Source: an uncultured Erysipelotrichaceae bacterium (lineage in GTDB: Bacteria > Bacillota_I > Bacilli_A > Erysipelotrichales > Erysipelotrichaceae). Taken from it: 51,261 bases of DNA. The DNA is taken from NCBI GenBank assembly GCA_947167125.1, contig CAMVGT010000011.1, positions 1 through 51,261 of the forward strand, in the 5' to 3' direction. Within the stretch, counting starts at the first letter, position 1, and each line of letters starts with the position of its first letter. Below the pieces are notes generated by a model, which had not been told where the DNA came from, searched no databases, and saw only the letters and a list, made by a program, of their open reading frames with translations. A program made the position numbers and the translations under genes. Shown here piece by piece: positions 25,437 through 34,706 of the stretch.

Positions 25437-26294
25437 TTATTCAAGCGGTGCCTGATAATAATTTCCGACAATCTTCTCAACGCTGTTGACCGAGATGAAG
25501 GCCTTCTGATCAACCGATTTGACTGCCTGAATGACATCATTGATCTGATAAGCGTTGATTGTCGCCAATAACATGTAATGGTCCTTATGGGAATATTCGC
25601 CCATGCACGGAACCCGTGTAATGCCATGGTGGCAGATATGGAATATTGCCTGGGAAACTTCTTCGGGAAGATCCGTGACAATATGCAGTCTTTTCAGTTT
25701 GTAGCGGTGATGCAGTGTATTGACCAGTTCTTTGGAAACATACTGGAAAATCATCGAATAGAGCGCCTGGTTCCAGCCGAAGTTCAATCCGGCAATGACC
25801 AGCACAATCGCGTTCACGATGAACAGATAGTTCCATGTCGGCGTGTTGAACCTTGCGGCAAGATCAATCGCGATAAAATCCGTTCCGCCGCTGGACGCGT
25901 TGCACCGAAGAGCGATCCCGACCGCGATGCCGTTGACAACGCCGCCGAATACGGAAATCAGCAGCGGGTCATGGGTGATCTGCGGCAGATCCAGAAGCTG
26001 GGTCAGAATGGATGTTTCCGTATACCAGAGAACAGAATACAGAACAAATTTGTGGCCGATATTCTTCCAGACAATCACAGTTGTAATGATATTCAGTGCG
26101 AAGTAAATCACACTGAATGAAATACTGATATGAAGATATTCTTCCAGAAGAAGAGAAATCAGTCTGGAAATACCTGCATATCCTCCCGGAAACAGATTTC
26201 CCGAGCGGACAAACGTATTCATCCCGAAGGAGTAAATCAATGCGGACACCGTAACGCCGGCGATGTAGAGCCAATCTTTTCGTTTAAAATACAT
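25437..26294 (-). CDS. YitT family membrane protein (DUF161/DUF2179)
   Basis: A 285-residue protein with five or six membrane helices, followed by a cytosolic DUF2179 domain (about 215-285). The N-terminal GMNTFVRSGNLFPGGYAGISRL and the SSGGTDFIA segment are diagnostic. The function of this widespread Firmicutes family is unknown; transport or signalling is often suggested. It starts 2 bp after the dus stop codon with an AGGGGA site, so it is the last gene of the long operon. Confidence 0.93.
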   Translation of the reverse strand: MYFKRKDWLYIAGVTVSALIYSFGMNTFVRSGNLFPGGYAGISRLISLLLEEYLHISISFSVIYFALNIITTVIVWKNIGHKFVLYSVLWYTETSILTQLLDLPQITHDPLLISVFGGVVNGIAVGIALRCNASSGGTDFIAIDLAARFNTPTWNYLFIVNAIVLVIAGLNFGWNQALYSMIFQYVSKELVNTLHHRYKLKRLHIVTDLPEEVSQAIFHICHHGITRVPCMGEYSHKDHYMLLATINAYQINDVIQAVKSVDQKAFISVNSVEKIVGNYYQAPLE

Positions 26295-26296
26295 TG

Positions 26297-27286
26297 TCAG
26301 TCCCCTGAAAAGCCCTCTGCTTTCAGTCTGCAGCGATATTCTTCCAGAATATCCTTCATTCCTGCCAGTGTTTCCACCTGACAGAGTCTGTTTTTATACT
26401 GCGCCGCAAACGGCATTGAGGCAAGATACCAAGCCGCCATTGAGCGCATCATGCACATCCCTGTATGTTCTGTTTCATAATCACACAGCTTCTGTGCATA
26501 ATCATATGCCAGATCCAGTCTCTCATCAAAGGAAGGTTCTTTCCATTCCTCACCTTTGAAAGCCGCCTGCAGTTCCTGCAGGAAATACGGCCTTCCGAGA
26601 AGTCCTCTTCCGATCATGATCCCATCGCATCCGGTTTCTTCAAACATCCGCTTTGCGTCATCCACAGTCCGTATATCGCCGTTTCCGATGACCGGGATTG
26701 AAACAGCTTCCTTTACCATGCGGATATAGCGGTTATCGCTTTTTCCGCTGTAAAGCTGTCCCCGTGTCCGGCCGTGGACCGCAACCGCGTCCGCTCCCGC
26801 TTTTTCCGCAAGCTGTGCGATTTCAGCACAGGTGATATGATCCTTATCCCATCCGGCCCGCATTTTCACCGTCACCGGACGGTCGGTATGTTCTTTGACA
26901 GCCTTGATGATCTGATAAGCCAGTTCCGGTTCCTGCATCAGCCAGCTGCCGGAATGCGCTTTGATCACCTTCTGCACCGGGCAGCCCATATTGATATCAA
27001 TGATGTCGCAGTCCGTATGCTCTGTCAGATATTCAGCAGCTTCCGTCATTGTCGAAGGATCGCTTCCAAACAGCTGTAAAGCCACCGGATGTTCCCCTTC
27101 CACAGTCGCGCACATATCCTGCGTCCTGACATTCTGATAATGCAGTGCCTTATCGGAAATCATTTCACTGACACTCAGTCCTGCCCCGTAGTCATGGCAC
27201 ATCTTCCGGTAAACCGGATTGGAGATTCCCGCAAGCGGTGCCGCGATGAACCTGTTCTTTAATTCAACTGTACCGATTTTCAGCAC
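26297..27286 (-). CDS. dus: tRNA-dihydrouridine synthase
   Basis: A 329-residue flavoenzyme that reduces uridines in the D-loop of tRNA. The N-terminal NRFIAAPLAGISN, the catalytic Cys in INMGCPVQK, KMRAGWD, VHGRTRGQ and IGNGDI are all family hallmarks, closest to the DusB type. I place the start at the GTG at 27286, preceded by GGAGAAG; an ATG 93 bp upstream would add a non-homologous extension inside hslO. The gene overlaps hslO by 23 bp. Confidence 0.93.
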   Translation of the reverse strand: MLKIGTVELKNRFIAAPLAGISNPVYRKMCHDYGAGLSVSEMISDKALHYQNVRTQDMCATVEGEHPVALQLFGSDPSTMTEAAEYLTEHTDCDIIDINMGCPVQKVIKAHSGSWLMQEPELAYQIIKAVKEHTDRPVTVKMRAGWDKDHITCAEIAQLAEKAGADAVAVHGRTRGQLYSGKSDNRYIRMVKEAVSIPVIGNGDIRTVDDAKRMFEETGCDGIMIGRGLLGRPYFLQELQAAFKGEEWKEPSFDERLDLAYDYAQKLCDYETEHTGMCMMRSMAAWYLASMPFAAQYKNRLCQVETLAGMKDILEEYRCRLKAEGFSGD

Positions 27287-28154
27287 GCTTCTTCTCCAGA
27301 ATACCTTCGATTTCTTCAGGTGTGTAGTGATAGTAGGTATTGCAGTACTGACAATGGATTTCAGCTCCCTTGCCGTCATCGATCATTTCCTGCAGATCGC
27401 TTTCCTTCAGTGTCTTCAATGCGTCCGCGAACTTTTCATGCGAACAGCCGCAGTGCCATCTGACATCCTTTCTGCCGATCACTTCCGCATCCGGGAAATA
27501 CATTCTGATGATTTCTTCCGGATCATGTCCTTCTTCAATCAGGGAAGAAACAGGTCTCAGCACTTTCGCGACTTCTTCGCATGCCTCAATGGCTTCTTCA
27601 CTGGCACCCGGCAGCAGCTGGATGATCAGGCCGCCGGCAGCGCTGACAGAACCGTCCGGATCCACCAATACGCCGACACCGACAATCGACGGCGTCTGTT
27701 CGGAGATCGCAAAGTAATAGGCAAAATCATCGCCGACTTCACCGGTCTGAATCGCGCTGACGCCGGTAAACGGCTCTTTCAGTCCGAGGTCTTTTGTGAC
27801 AGTCAGGGTTCCGTTCGTTCCGATTGCAGCACCGACCGCAAGATGTCCGTCTTCTCTGACAAGATAGACATTCGGATCGCCGATGAATCCCCTGACATTG
27901 CCTGCTCCGTCCGCCTGGGCAAGAACAGTTCCGGCAGGTCCGTGGCCGTTCATGATCGATACAATCTTCTCATTCGGATTTTTCAGATCGCTGGCCATGA
28001 TCGCCGTCGCGCTCATCACCCGTCCTAAAGCAGCGGCACTGGTCGCAAGGCAATGGTGTGCTTTTCTTGCCTCATCGGCAAGCGCGGTTGTGCGCGCCGC
28101 GTGAATGCGCACCTGCCCGCCGAGGGCCTGCGCTATTACAATCTCATCTTTCAT
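27264..28154 (-). CDS. hslO: Redox-regulated chaperone Hsp33
   Basis: A 296-residue cytosolic holdase chaperone. The C-terminal zinc switch is intact as HCGCS and IHCQYC (CxC ... CxxC). In the family, oxidation of these cysteines releases zinc and activates the chaperone. I use the ATG at 28154, nine bases from a GGAG site; an ATG two codons earlier is too close to it. It lies between the GH2 gene (which it overlaps slightly) and dus. An oxidative stress chaperone fits a strict anaerobe exposed to air. Confidence 0.95.
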   Translation of the reverse strand: MKDEIVIAQALGGQVRIHAARTTALADEARKAHHCLATSAAALGRVMSATAIMASDLKNPNEKIVSIMNGHGPAGTVLAQADGAGNVRGFIGDPNVYLVREDGHLAVGAAIGTNGTLTVTKDLGLKEPFTGVSAIQTGEVGDDFAYYFAISEQTPSIVGVGVLVDPDGSVSAAGGLIIQLLPGASEEAIEACEEVAKVLRPVSSLIEEGHDPEEIIRMYFPDAEVIGRKDVRWHCGCSHEKFADALKTLKESDLQEMIDDGKGAEIHCQYCNTYYHYTPEEIEGILEKKRAENRYS

Positions 28155-29878
28155 TTCCATATTCTCCTGTACAGGCGTTCATTCATCCTGCGCATTTTTT
28201 TCTCATCAATCTTGATCATTTTACGGTCAGCCGTAAACAATCCGTTGCATTCATCTTCCACATCGCTCACCTGGGTGTAGATGCAGCCGGAAAGACCTTT
28301 GCGGATCTTTCTGTAAATCAGTCTGTCATACAGCCTGTTGATTGCCGCATCCAGTTCCAGCTTTTCGGTGAATTTCCTATAACCGTAGAGCTCCTGTGCT
28401 TCGCTGTGTCCCTTTTCAATATACGAATAGCCGCCGAATTCACTGAGGATATAAATGCGGTTTCCGTTTTTCGGTCTGACACGCAGAGGGACAAAGTATT
28501 CATGAACACTCTTAAAGTCGCCTGCGCCCTGATCAAACCAGCCGCTCGCGCTGTCGATCAGACGTGTGCTGTCATATTTGCGGATGTATTCCGTCACTTC
28601 TGCCGAATCAAACTGTCCCCAGCCTTCGTTGAACGGGCACCAGGCAAACAGCGATACACAGTTATACAGAGTATCCAGAATCCCGTCAAGCTCTTCATAA
28701 TAGACTTTCTGTTTTCTTTCATCCGTTCTGCCGAGCTTCGGATTGTCATGGTCATCCTGCATGAAGCCGATCGTCGGCATGACGGACTGCCATTTATAAT
28801 CATATGTTCCGCCGTTGGGAATATCCTGCATGACCAGGATGCCCATGCGGTCGCAATGATAATACCATCTGCGCGATTCCACTTTGACATGCTTTCGGAG
28901 CATGTTGAAACCCATTTCCCTGATTTTGGTCAGTTCATGAATCATTGCCTCATCCGCCGGGAATGTCATCAATCCGTCCGGGGTATAGCCCTGATCCAGC
29001 AGGCCGCTGAAAAACAGCGGCTTGTTGTTGAGGCAGAAGCGCAGAATGCCGTCCTGATCATGTCCTGCCGAAAAGCTGCGCATGCCGAAATAGCTCTTTA
29101 CAACATCATCTTCCGTCTGGATGTAGACATCATAGAGAAACGGATCTTCCACTGTCCAGGGATGAACATGATCAATCTGTGCTTCATAATGCAGATCGGT
29201 TGTGATTCCGCGGTGAACGATTCTTCCGTTTTCCGAAATGATGAACTGTGCCTGCTCAAAGTTGCCGGCAAGATCAAAGATGACTCTGGAATGATTCAGA
29301 TCTGGTGTGATTTTCAGATCCTGCACCGCGCCGTCGCTCAGATCCTCCAGCCATACTGTCTGCCAGATGCCGGAAGAAGGCGTATACCACATACCGCTGT
29401 GTTCCAGCTTCTGCTTGCCATAGGCATAATCGCCCTGGTCCGAATCATCAATGCAGCGGACCATCAGTGAATTCTGGTATTTGATCATGCTGGAGATATC
29501 AAATCCGAACGGCGTATAGCCGCCGGCATGGGAACCGACTTCGATACCGTTCATATAAATTGTGCAGTACTGATCCACTGCCTCAAAGTTCAGCCATGTA
29601 TGCAGATAGGAAGGCTTGTAGGCAAACTGCTTGCGGTACCATAAAGCCTTGCCCGGCAGCAGCTGTTCATCCGTTCCGGAAAGTTTTGAGCCAAGCGCAA
29701 AAGGCACAATGATTTTTTTCCATTGTGCCGGATCCGGGTCCTCATTCTGTTCGGTGATCTGATACTCCCAGACGCCGTTCAGATTGGTGTAGCTGTCTCT
29801 CTGCAGCTGCATTCTCGGATATTCCTGCAGAGGGGCCTTCCGGTCCAGTTTTTCTCCCCATTCCGTGAACAATGCCAT
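28151..29878 (-). CDS. Glycoside hydrolase family 2 protein
   Basis: A 575-residue intracellular glycosidase with the GH2 order: sugar-binding jelly roll (about 15-180), immunoglobulin-like domain and TIM barrel (about 280-575). The acid/base Glu is in FNEGWG and the nucleophile Glu in LSEFGG. The family includes beta-galactosidase, beta-glucuronidase and beta-mannosidase; at 575 residues this is one of the short forms, and its substrate is unclear. No signal peptide. It shares an operon with chaperone and tRNA genes rather than a sugar transporter, which is unusual for a catabolic enzyme. Confidence 0.9.
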   Translation of the reverse strand: MALFTEWGEKLDRKAPLQEYPRMQLQRDSYTNLNGVWEYQITEQNEDPDPAQWKKIIVPFALGSKLSGTDEQLLPGKALWYRKQFAYKPSYLHTWLNFEAVDQYCTIYMNGIEVGSHAGGYTPFGFDISSMIKYQNSLMVRCIDDSDQGDYAYGKQKLEHSGMWYTPSSGIWQTVWLEDLSDGAVQDLKITPDLNHSRVIFDLAGNFEQAQFIISENGRIVHRGITTDLHYEAQIDHVHPWTVEDPFLYDVYIQTEDDVVKSYFGMRSFSAGHDQDGILRFCLNNKPLFFSGLLDQGYTPDGLMTFPADEAMIHELTKIREMGFNMLRKHVKVESRRWYYHCDRMGILVMQDIPNGGTYDYKWQSVMPTIGFMQDDHDNPKLGRTDERKQKVYYEELDGILDTLYNCVSLFAWCPFNEGWGQFDSAEVTEYIRKYDSTRLIDSASGWFDQGAGDFKSVHEYFVPLRVRPKNGNRIYILSEFGGYSYIEKGHSEAQELYGYRKFTEKLELDAAINRLYDRLIYRKIRKGLSGCIYTQVSDVEDECNGLFTADRKMIKIDEKKMRRMNERLYRRIWK

Positions 29879-29914
29879 TGCCTGTCCCCTTTCTCCGCTG
29901 TAAGCGGTATGTAT

Positions 29915-30307
29915 TTAAAACTCTTTTTTCTCTTTGATTTTAACGATGGCTGCCGCAATGATGATGACGGCCAGTGAAATACCGTGAAGAAGGCACGGCA
30001 GAGCGAACAGATTTCCTGCGCTCTGCGCAGCACTCTCTGAACTGACATAAGCGCCATGAATCATCGATGCCGCAAATGACACCAGAACCATGAGGATCTG
30101 GGCAGCGGGAAGGTTCACATTTTCAGATGAAAAAGCCTTCATGCACATCGGCAGAGCCGCTGCGATCGCGATCTCCGGTATCAAAGTTTTCAGCTGCGTG
30201 GAAAATGCGGCCGAGCGCATCATAAACAATACCGCTGCCGCCATCACAATTCCGCCTCCGATGCCGTAGAAACATGTCAGCGGAACCGATTGTCTGTTTT
30301 CTTTCAT
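29915..30307 (-). CDS. Small four-helix membrane protein, unknown
   Basis: A 130-residue protein with four hydrophobic segments (about 10-30, 40-57, 67-87 and 104-124) and a basic C-terminal tail, KIKEKKEF. I do not recognise the family; TIGR04086-type small membrane proteins are a possible relation. It follows the ftsH terminator and lies 36 bp upstream of the GH2 gene with no terminator between, so it probably heads the GH2-hslO-dus-yitT operon. Confidence 0.7.
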   Translation of the reverse strand: MKENRQSVPLTCFYGIGGGIVMAAAVLFMMRSAAFSTQLKTLIPEIAIAAALPMCMKAFSSENVNLPAAQILMVLVSFAASMIHGAYVSSESAAQSAGNLFALPCLLHGISLAVIIIAAAIVKIKEKKEF

Positions 30308-30366
30308 ATCTTATCAGGATGGTGTATGACCATCCTCTCCATTCTACATGATTTTTGCGAAGCTCT

Positions 30367-30410
30367 ATGAAGAAAAAGACCGGATCCTGCAGAAGGAAAC
30401 GGCCTTTGTC
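30367..30410 (-). terminator. Terminator of the tilS-hpt-ftsH operon
   Basis: Minus strand stem GGCCG...TCCT/AGGA...CGGTC with internal mismatches, followed by TTTTTC. Confidence 0.7.
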
Positions 30411-30417
30411 ATCCTGA

Positions 30418-32286
30418 TTAAGCTGCCTGCGGAGCAGGTGCCTGTTTCTTGGTCGCAAAGTCTGCGGAGATATCTTCACCGCTGACAACTCTCTGAATCT
30501 GTTCGGCTGTGAGAGTTTCATATTCGATCAGAGCCGCTGCGATCCGTTCGAGTTCAGCACTGTGCGTTTTGATGATCTCCCATGCCTTGTCATGGCAGCC
30601 GTTGACAATCTTTCTGACTTCCTGGTCAATCTCATACGCAACCTCACCGGAAACATTGTTCGGCTGGTTGTAGTCTCTGCCAAGGAAGACATTCTCATTG
30701 CCGGCATTGTACTTGATCGGTCCGAGGTCGCTCATACCGTAGAGGGTAACCATGTCTTTGGCAAGGTTGGTCGCTCTTTCAATATCATTGACCGCGCCGG
30801 TTGTGACATCGTCGAAGAACATTTCTTCAGCAACACGTCCGCCCATGAATGAAGTGATAGATGCCAGCAGATCGTTTTTGGTATTCATCATCTTTTCTTC
30901 CTTCGGTGTCATCAGGTTATAGCCGCCTGCCTGACCGCGGGGAATGATGGTGACTTTCTGAACAACCTGGGCATTTTCAAGGAACAGACCGACAATCGCA
31001 TGTCCGCTTTCGTGATAAGCGACAAGCTTCTTTGTCTTTTCATCATAGGTACGGCTGACTTTGGCCGGTCCCATCATGACTCTGTCGATCGCTTCATCAA
31101 TATGCGACATATTGATCTCTTCCGCATTTTCACGTACTGCGAGAATCGCTGCTTCATTCAGCACGTTTTCCAGATCCGCTCCGGAGAAGCCAGGTGTTCT
31201 CTTGGCAAGCGCGTCAAGATCGATATCATTCGCAAAATGCTTGTTTCTTGCATGAACCTGCAGAATCGCTTCTCTGCCTTTGCGGTCGGGAAGGGATACT
31301 GTAATCTGTCTGTCGAATCTTCCTGCACGCAGCAGAGCCGGGTCAAGGACATCCGGACGGTTTGTTGCGGCAATGACAACAATACCGGTATTGTCCTCCA
31401 TACCGTCCATTTCAACGAGCAGCTGGTTCAGTGTCTGTTCACGTTCATCGTGACCGCCGCCGAAGCCTGCGCCTCTCTGACGGCCTACCGCATCGATTTC
31501 ATCGATGAAGATAATGCACGGTGCTGTCTGCTGTGCCTTCTTGAACATGTCACGGACACGGGAAGCACCGACACCGACGAACATTTCCACAAAGTCAGAA
31601 CCGGAGATGCTGTAGAACGGCACGTTTGCCTCACCGGCAACCGCTTTGGCAAGCAGTGTCTTACCGGTACCGGGATGGCCGCTCAGCAGAACGCCCTTCG
31701 GAATTCTGGCTCCCATTTTTTCAAATTTCTTCGGATATTTGAGATAATCGATGATTTCAGCCATTTCCTGCTTTTCTTCATCGCATCCTGCAACATCGCT
31801 GAACCGCACGCGGATCTTGCCTTCAAGTCTGGCACGGCTTCTCGAGAATTCGAATGCCTTGTTGTTGGCACCGCCTGCACCGTTCATCCGGTTGATCATC
31901 CAGATGGCAAGTCCGCCCATGAAGACAAACGGAATCAGTGACAGCAGGACATCGAGGAAGGTATTGGAAGCTTCCAGATCCACAACTGTGATCTTCGCGT
32001 CACCGAGATTCTCGATCAGAGCTCCGATCTCTTCATCCGTTGAAGGAATTGTGGATGAGAATACAACACGCTTGTCATCATCTTTTTTATAGGCGCCTTT
32101 GACGGTTGTAATATTTCTTCCTACTGAAATCTGGCTTTCCGTGATCTTCTCATTCTTCAGCGTTGACTGCAGCTGTTCATAGCTCAGCTGCGATGTACTG
32201 CTGGAGCCGTTCATCGAGAACAGGCTCAGAACTGCGATCAGAATGATCAGATACGGAAGATAGTTGATCAGTCTGTTTCTCTGCAT
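30418..32286 (-). CDS. ftsH: ATP-dependent zinc metalloprotease FtsH
   Basis: A 622-residue membrane-anchored AAA protease that degrades misfolded or regulated membrane proteins. Two membrane helices (about 8-25 and 110-130) flank the extracytoplasmic domain. The Walker A is GHPGTGKT at 203-210 (the common form is GPPGTGKT), the Walker B contains IDEIDA, and the zinc site is HESGH at 425-429. The C-terminal region is short and ends in a Gln/Ala/Pro tail. It is last in the classic Firmicutes cluster tilS-hpt-ftsH, 10 bp after hpt. Confidence 0.97.
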   Translation of the reverse strand: MQRNRLINYLPYLIILIAVLSLFSMNGSSSTSQLSYEQLQSTLKNEKITESQISVGRNITTVKGAYKKDDDKRVVFSSTIPSTDEEIGALIENLGDAKITVVDLEASNTFLDVLLSLIPFVFMGGLAIWMINRMNGAGGANNKAFEFSRSRARLEGKIRVRFSDVAGCDEEKQEMAEIIDYLKYPKKFEKMGARIPKGVLLSGHPGTGKTLLAKAVAGEANVPFYSISGSDFVEMFVGVGASRVRDMFKKAQQTAPCIIFIDEIDAVGRQRGAGFGGGHDEREQTLNQLLVEMDGMEDNTGIVVIAATNRPDVLDPALLRAGRFDRQITVSLPDRKGREAILQVHARNKHFANDIDLDALAKRTPGFSGADLENVLNEAAILAVRENAEEINMSHIDEAIDRVMMGPAKVSRTYDEKTKKLVAYHESGHAIVGLFLENAQVVQKVTIIPRGQAGGYNLMTPKEEKMMNTKNDLLASITSFMGGRVAEEMFFDDVTTGAVNDIERATNLAKDMVTLYGMSDLGPIKYNAGNENVFLGRDYNQPNNVSGEVAYEIDQEVRKIVNGCHDKAWEIIKTHSAELERIAAALIEYETLTAEQIQRVVSGEDISADFATKKQAPAPQAA

Positions 32287-32296
32287 TGTCTACTCC

Positions 32297-32842
32297 TTAT
32301 TTTTCGTAGCATTCCGGTTTCAGAACTCCGATGAACGGAAGACATCTGTACTTCTGATCAAAGTCCATTCCGTAACCGACAACAAATTCATTTGCGACTT
32401 CAAAGCCGATGTAATCCACGGAAATATCCGCTTTCCGGTTTGAAGGCTTATCAAGAAGCGTTACGATCTTTACGCTTCTTGCCCCTCTATGATAAAGCAT
32501 CTCAATAACGGACTGAATTGTTTTGCCCGTATCGACGATATCTTCAACAAGCAGAATATCACGGTTTGCGACTACCGTATCAAGATCTTTCAGAATCTTA
32601 ATCTGGCCGCTGGACTGTGTTCCGACATAGCTGGAAACATCCATAAAATCATATTCAATATCAAGGTCAATTCTCTTTGCGAGTTCTCCGAAGAACGGAA
32701 CCGAACCTCTTAACAGAGCGACAAGAAGAAGATTGTTCGCATCCGCATAATCTTCCGTAATCTGTCTGCCCAGCTCTTTTGTTCTCTCTATAATCTGTTC
32801 TTCGCTGAAAAGAACTCTGTCAATGCTGTGATCTGCCCACAT
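32297..32842 (-). CDS. hpt: Hypoxanthine phosphoribosyltransferase
   Basis: A 181-residue cytosolic purine-salvage enzyme that makes IMP and GMP from hypoxanthine or guanine and PRPP. The PRPP-binding motif VEDIVDTGKT and the LRGSVPFFGELA loop are intact. The ATG at 32842 has an AGGAG site; a longer reading would overlap tilS. In Firmicutes, Hpt and TilS are neighbours and partly co-regulated with ftsH. Length and spacing are normal. Confidence 0.95.
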   Translation of the reverse strand: MWADHSIDRVLFSEEQIIERTKELGRQITEDYADANNLLLVALLRGSVPFFGELAKRIDLDIEYDFMDVSSYVGTQSSGQIKILKDLDTVVANRDILLVEDIVDTGKTIQSVIEMLYHRGARSVKIVTLLDKPSNRKADISVDYIGFEVANEFVVGYGMDFDQKYRCLPFIGVLKPECYEK

Positions 32843-32871
32843 GAAAATACTCCTTTTTTGAGATGGTATGC

Positions 32872-34080
32872 TCAATATTGTAACACATTGAAATCGGGAC
32901 TTATAGAAAAATGCGATATGTCGCAGCCGAGCCCCGGTACAAGGATAATACGCCCCTGCCTGTCGGTCACAACCGGCCAGATCCGCCTTTTATAAAGGGG
33001 AATATGGCGGTCGATAAAGAAGCGGTGAATCTTCTTTGTGCCAAAGCGCAGAGTGATGCTGTCGGAAGGAAGCGGTGAGCGGATGGTGAGCGGAAAGTCC
33101 TGCTCACTGACCGTCACCGCATTGACCCCCGGTTTTCCTTCTTCAACCGCAAACGGTGCCTTCTCTTTGAACCGCATGATTTCTTCAAGGGAACTGAATG
33201 TATATGCATACGGTTCTGAAGGCTTCACCTTAAAGAACGACCCGTCCTCCTGCACAAGATGCAGATCATTGACCGGAAGATCGAAATCATTTTTCTTCAT
33301 CAGCACCTGATCCGTCTGCTTCACAAAAGAAAGAGAAAAATGCTTATCTGTTTCAATCACTTTTCTTAGCAGCGCAAGACGGTCGGCTTCACTCAAAGCA
33401 CGGTATTTTGCCAGACTTACTCTGCCTTCATGAATCATCGTGCCCACACGGCATGAACGTTCTGATGCCTCCGCATTTTTCATATCAATTTCGCGGCGGA
33501 TCATGTCCCGTTCCATTCTGCTTAGGGGCTCCACAATCTGTCTGCGGATCCGGTTGCGGCTTAATGATTCATCCGCATTGGTGGAATCGATAAAATAGCG
33601 GATTCCTCTTTTTTCGCAGTATTCCAGCAGTTCCTTCTTTGTCCTGCTTAACAGAGGTCTTTTCACCAGAACTCCCTGATACATCATTTCTTCCTTCAGA
33701 CCATACCAGGAAGGCACAAGATTTTTTTCCTCCTGCATGAAGTAGGTTTCGATCAGATCATCTTCATGATGCGCCACAAGGATTCCTCTGTATCCGTATT
33801 CCTTCACCAATGAAACAAACCATTCATAGCGCCACTCTCTTGCGGCAGCTTCAAAGTTTCCTTCATATGCAAACGGATCATTCTTCACATACAGCTGAAT
33901 ATGATTCTGCAGGCAGAAAAGACGGATGTAAGTCTCTTCTTCATCCGCCTCTTTTCTGTGATGGTAATTGACATGCGCGGCAGCGCAGGGAATTCCTTCT
34001 TCCAGACACATATTGAGAAGCGCCATTGAATCCGGTCCCGCGGAAACCGCGACCAGCCACATATTTCTGTTATCTGTCAT
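32872..34080 (-). CDS. tilS: tRNA(Ile)-lysidine synthase
   Basis: A 402-residue enzyme that modifies the wobble C of tRNA-Ile(CAU) to lysidine so that it reads AUA. The ATP-pyrophosphatase loop is SAGPDSMALL (usually SGGxDS, so the first glycine is changed to Ala). The second motif HHRKEADEEE and the C-terminal TilS domain follow. It is first of tilS-hpt-ftsH and lies 32 bp after the PemK-like gene. The start codon has only a weak ribosome binding site. Confidence 0.93.
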   Translation of the reverse strand: MTDNRNMWLVAVSAGPDSMALLNMCLEEGIPCAAAHVNYHHRKEADEEETYIRLFCLQNHIQLYVKNDPFAYEGNFEAAAREWRYEWFVSLVKEYGYRGILVAHHEDDLIETYFMQEEKNLVPSWYGLKEEMMYQGVLVKRPLLSRTKKELLEYCEKRGIRYFIDSTNADESLSRNRIRRQIVEPLSRMERDMIRREIDMKNAEASERSCRVGTMIHEGRVSLAKYRALSEADRLALLRKVIETDKHFSLSFVKQTDQVLMKKNDFDLPVNDLHLVQEDGSFFKVKPSEPYAYTFSSLEEIMRFKEKAPFAVEEGKPGVNAVTVSEQDFPLTIRSPLPSDSITLRFGTKKIHRFFIDRHIPLYKRRIWPVVTDRQGRIILVPGLGCDISHFSISPDFNVLQY

Positions 34081-34112
34081 AGCAGAATAATATTACCATG
34101 CCTGCCCGCCTT

Positions 34113-34649
34113 TCACATTGCACTCTCATCATTCATAAAAAGAATATCCATCATCCTTTGCTGCACAGCCCTGAACAAAGAACTGGCCGGGGAAAGGTGT
34201 GCCTTGACATCGATTACTCTTGCCGTATTGACATAGCGCATATCATTCAGGAACAGGACTGAATTCTTATAAAGTCCCTTCACCTTTCCGATCTGCATGA
34301 GATTCTTTTTCCCGTTGGGATTTTCAACCGGGTCATAGGCCTTTGCGCAGGTTGACGGATTGCTCGTCATAGGAATCACCAATGCCTTCTTGGAACAGAT
34401 CGACATGACAAGTCCGAAATGCTGGTAGCCTGCTTCATTGAGATACTGCTGTCCGAAATCCATATAGCAGATATCGCCGGGCTTCACAAAAATACCCATT
34501 TCCTCTCCGGAAAAATAGCCTGAGCGTTCCACCCAGTTCGTTTCGGAAATCATACTGCTGTCTGCAAGGTCCGGTGTGATTGCGTTGTAGAGATCGGTAC
34601 GTGTGCGCACATAACTGCGCCAAAGCTGCTGGTTCTGATAGTCTTTCAT
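34113..34649 (-). CDS. PemK/MazF-fold protein without visible antitoxin
   Basis: A 178-residue soluble protein. The central segment VKPGDICYMDFGQQ and HFGLVMSICSKKALVIPMTS matches the PemK/MazF fold (typically about 110 residues) with extensions at both ends, a form annotated in some Bacillota. Whether it is an active RNA endonuclease is unknown. No antitoxin-like gene is adjacent on either side. The ATG at 34649 uses an AGGGAGAG site that is itself the descending arm of the hairpin ending the upstream glycosyltransferase gene. It precedes tilS. Confidence 0.6.
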   Translation of the reverse strand: MKDYQNQQLWRSYVRTRTDLYNAITPDLADSSMISETNWVERSGYFSGEEMGIFVKPGDICYMDFGQQYLNEAGYQHFGLVMSICSKKALVIPMTSNPSTCAKAYDPVENPNGKKNLMQIGKVKGLYKNSVLFLNDMRYVNTARVIDVKAHLSPASSLFRAVQQRMMDILFMNDESAM

Positions 34650-34652
34650 AAA

Positions 34653-34696
34653 ATAAAAAGCTCTCCCTTCGATATGTTTATTCACCTGGGGAGAGC
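34653..34696 (-). terminator. Terminator hairpin overlapping a ribosome binding site
   Basis: Minus strand stem GCTCTCCC/GGGAGAGC with a 21-nt loop, followed by TTTTTATTTT and then the start of the PemK-like gene. The right arm is the Shine-Dalgarno sequence of that gene. Confidence 0.8.
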
Positions 34697-34706
34697 AATT
34701 TCCACG

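Noticed and set aside
27287-27379. Longer N terminus for dus starting at an ATG at 27379
   Set aside because: The extra 31 residues lie inside hslO, have no homology to Dus, and the GTG at 27286 has a good ribosome binding site.
28058-29470. Long plus-strand open frame (470 codons)
   Set aside because: It lies antisense to the GH2 gene, which has intact catalytic motifs and a ribosome binding site. The plus frame has no recognisable domain.
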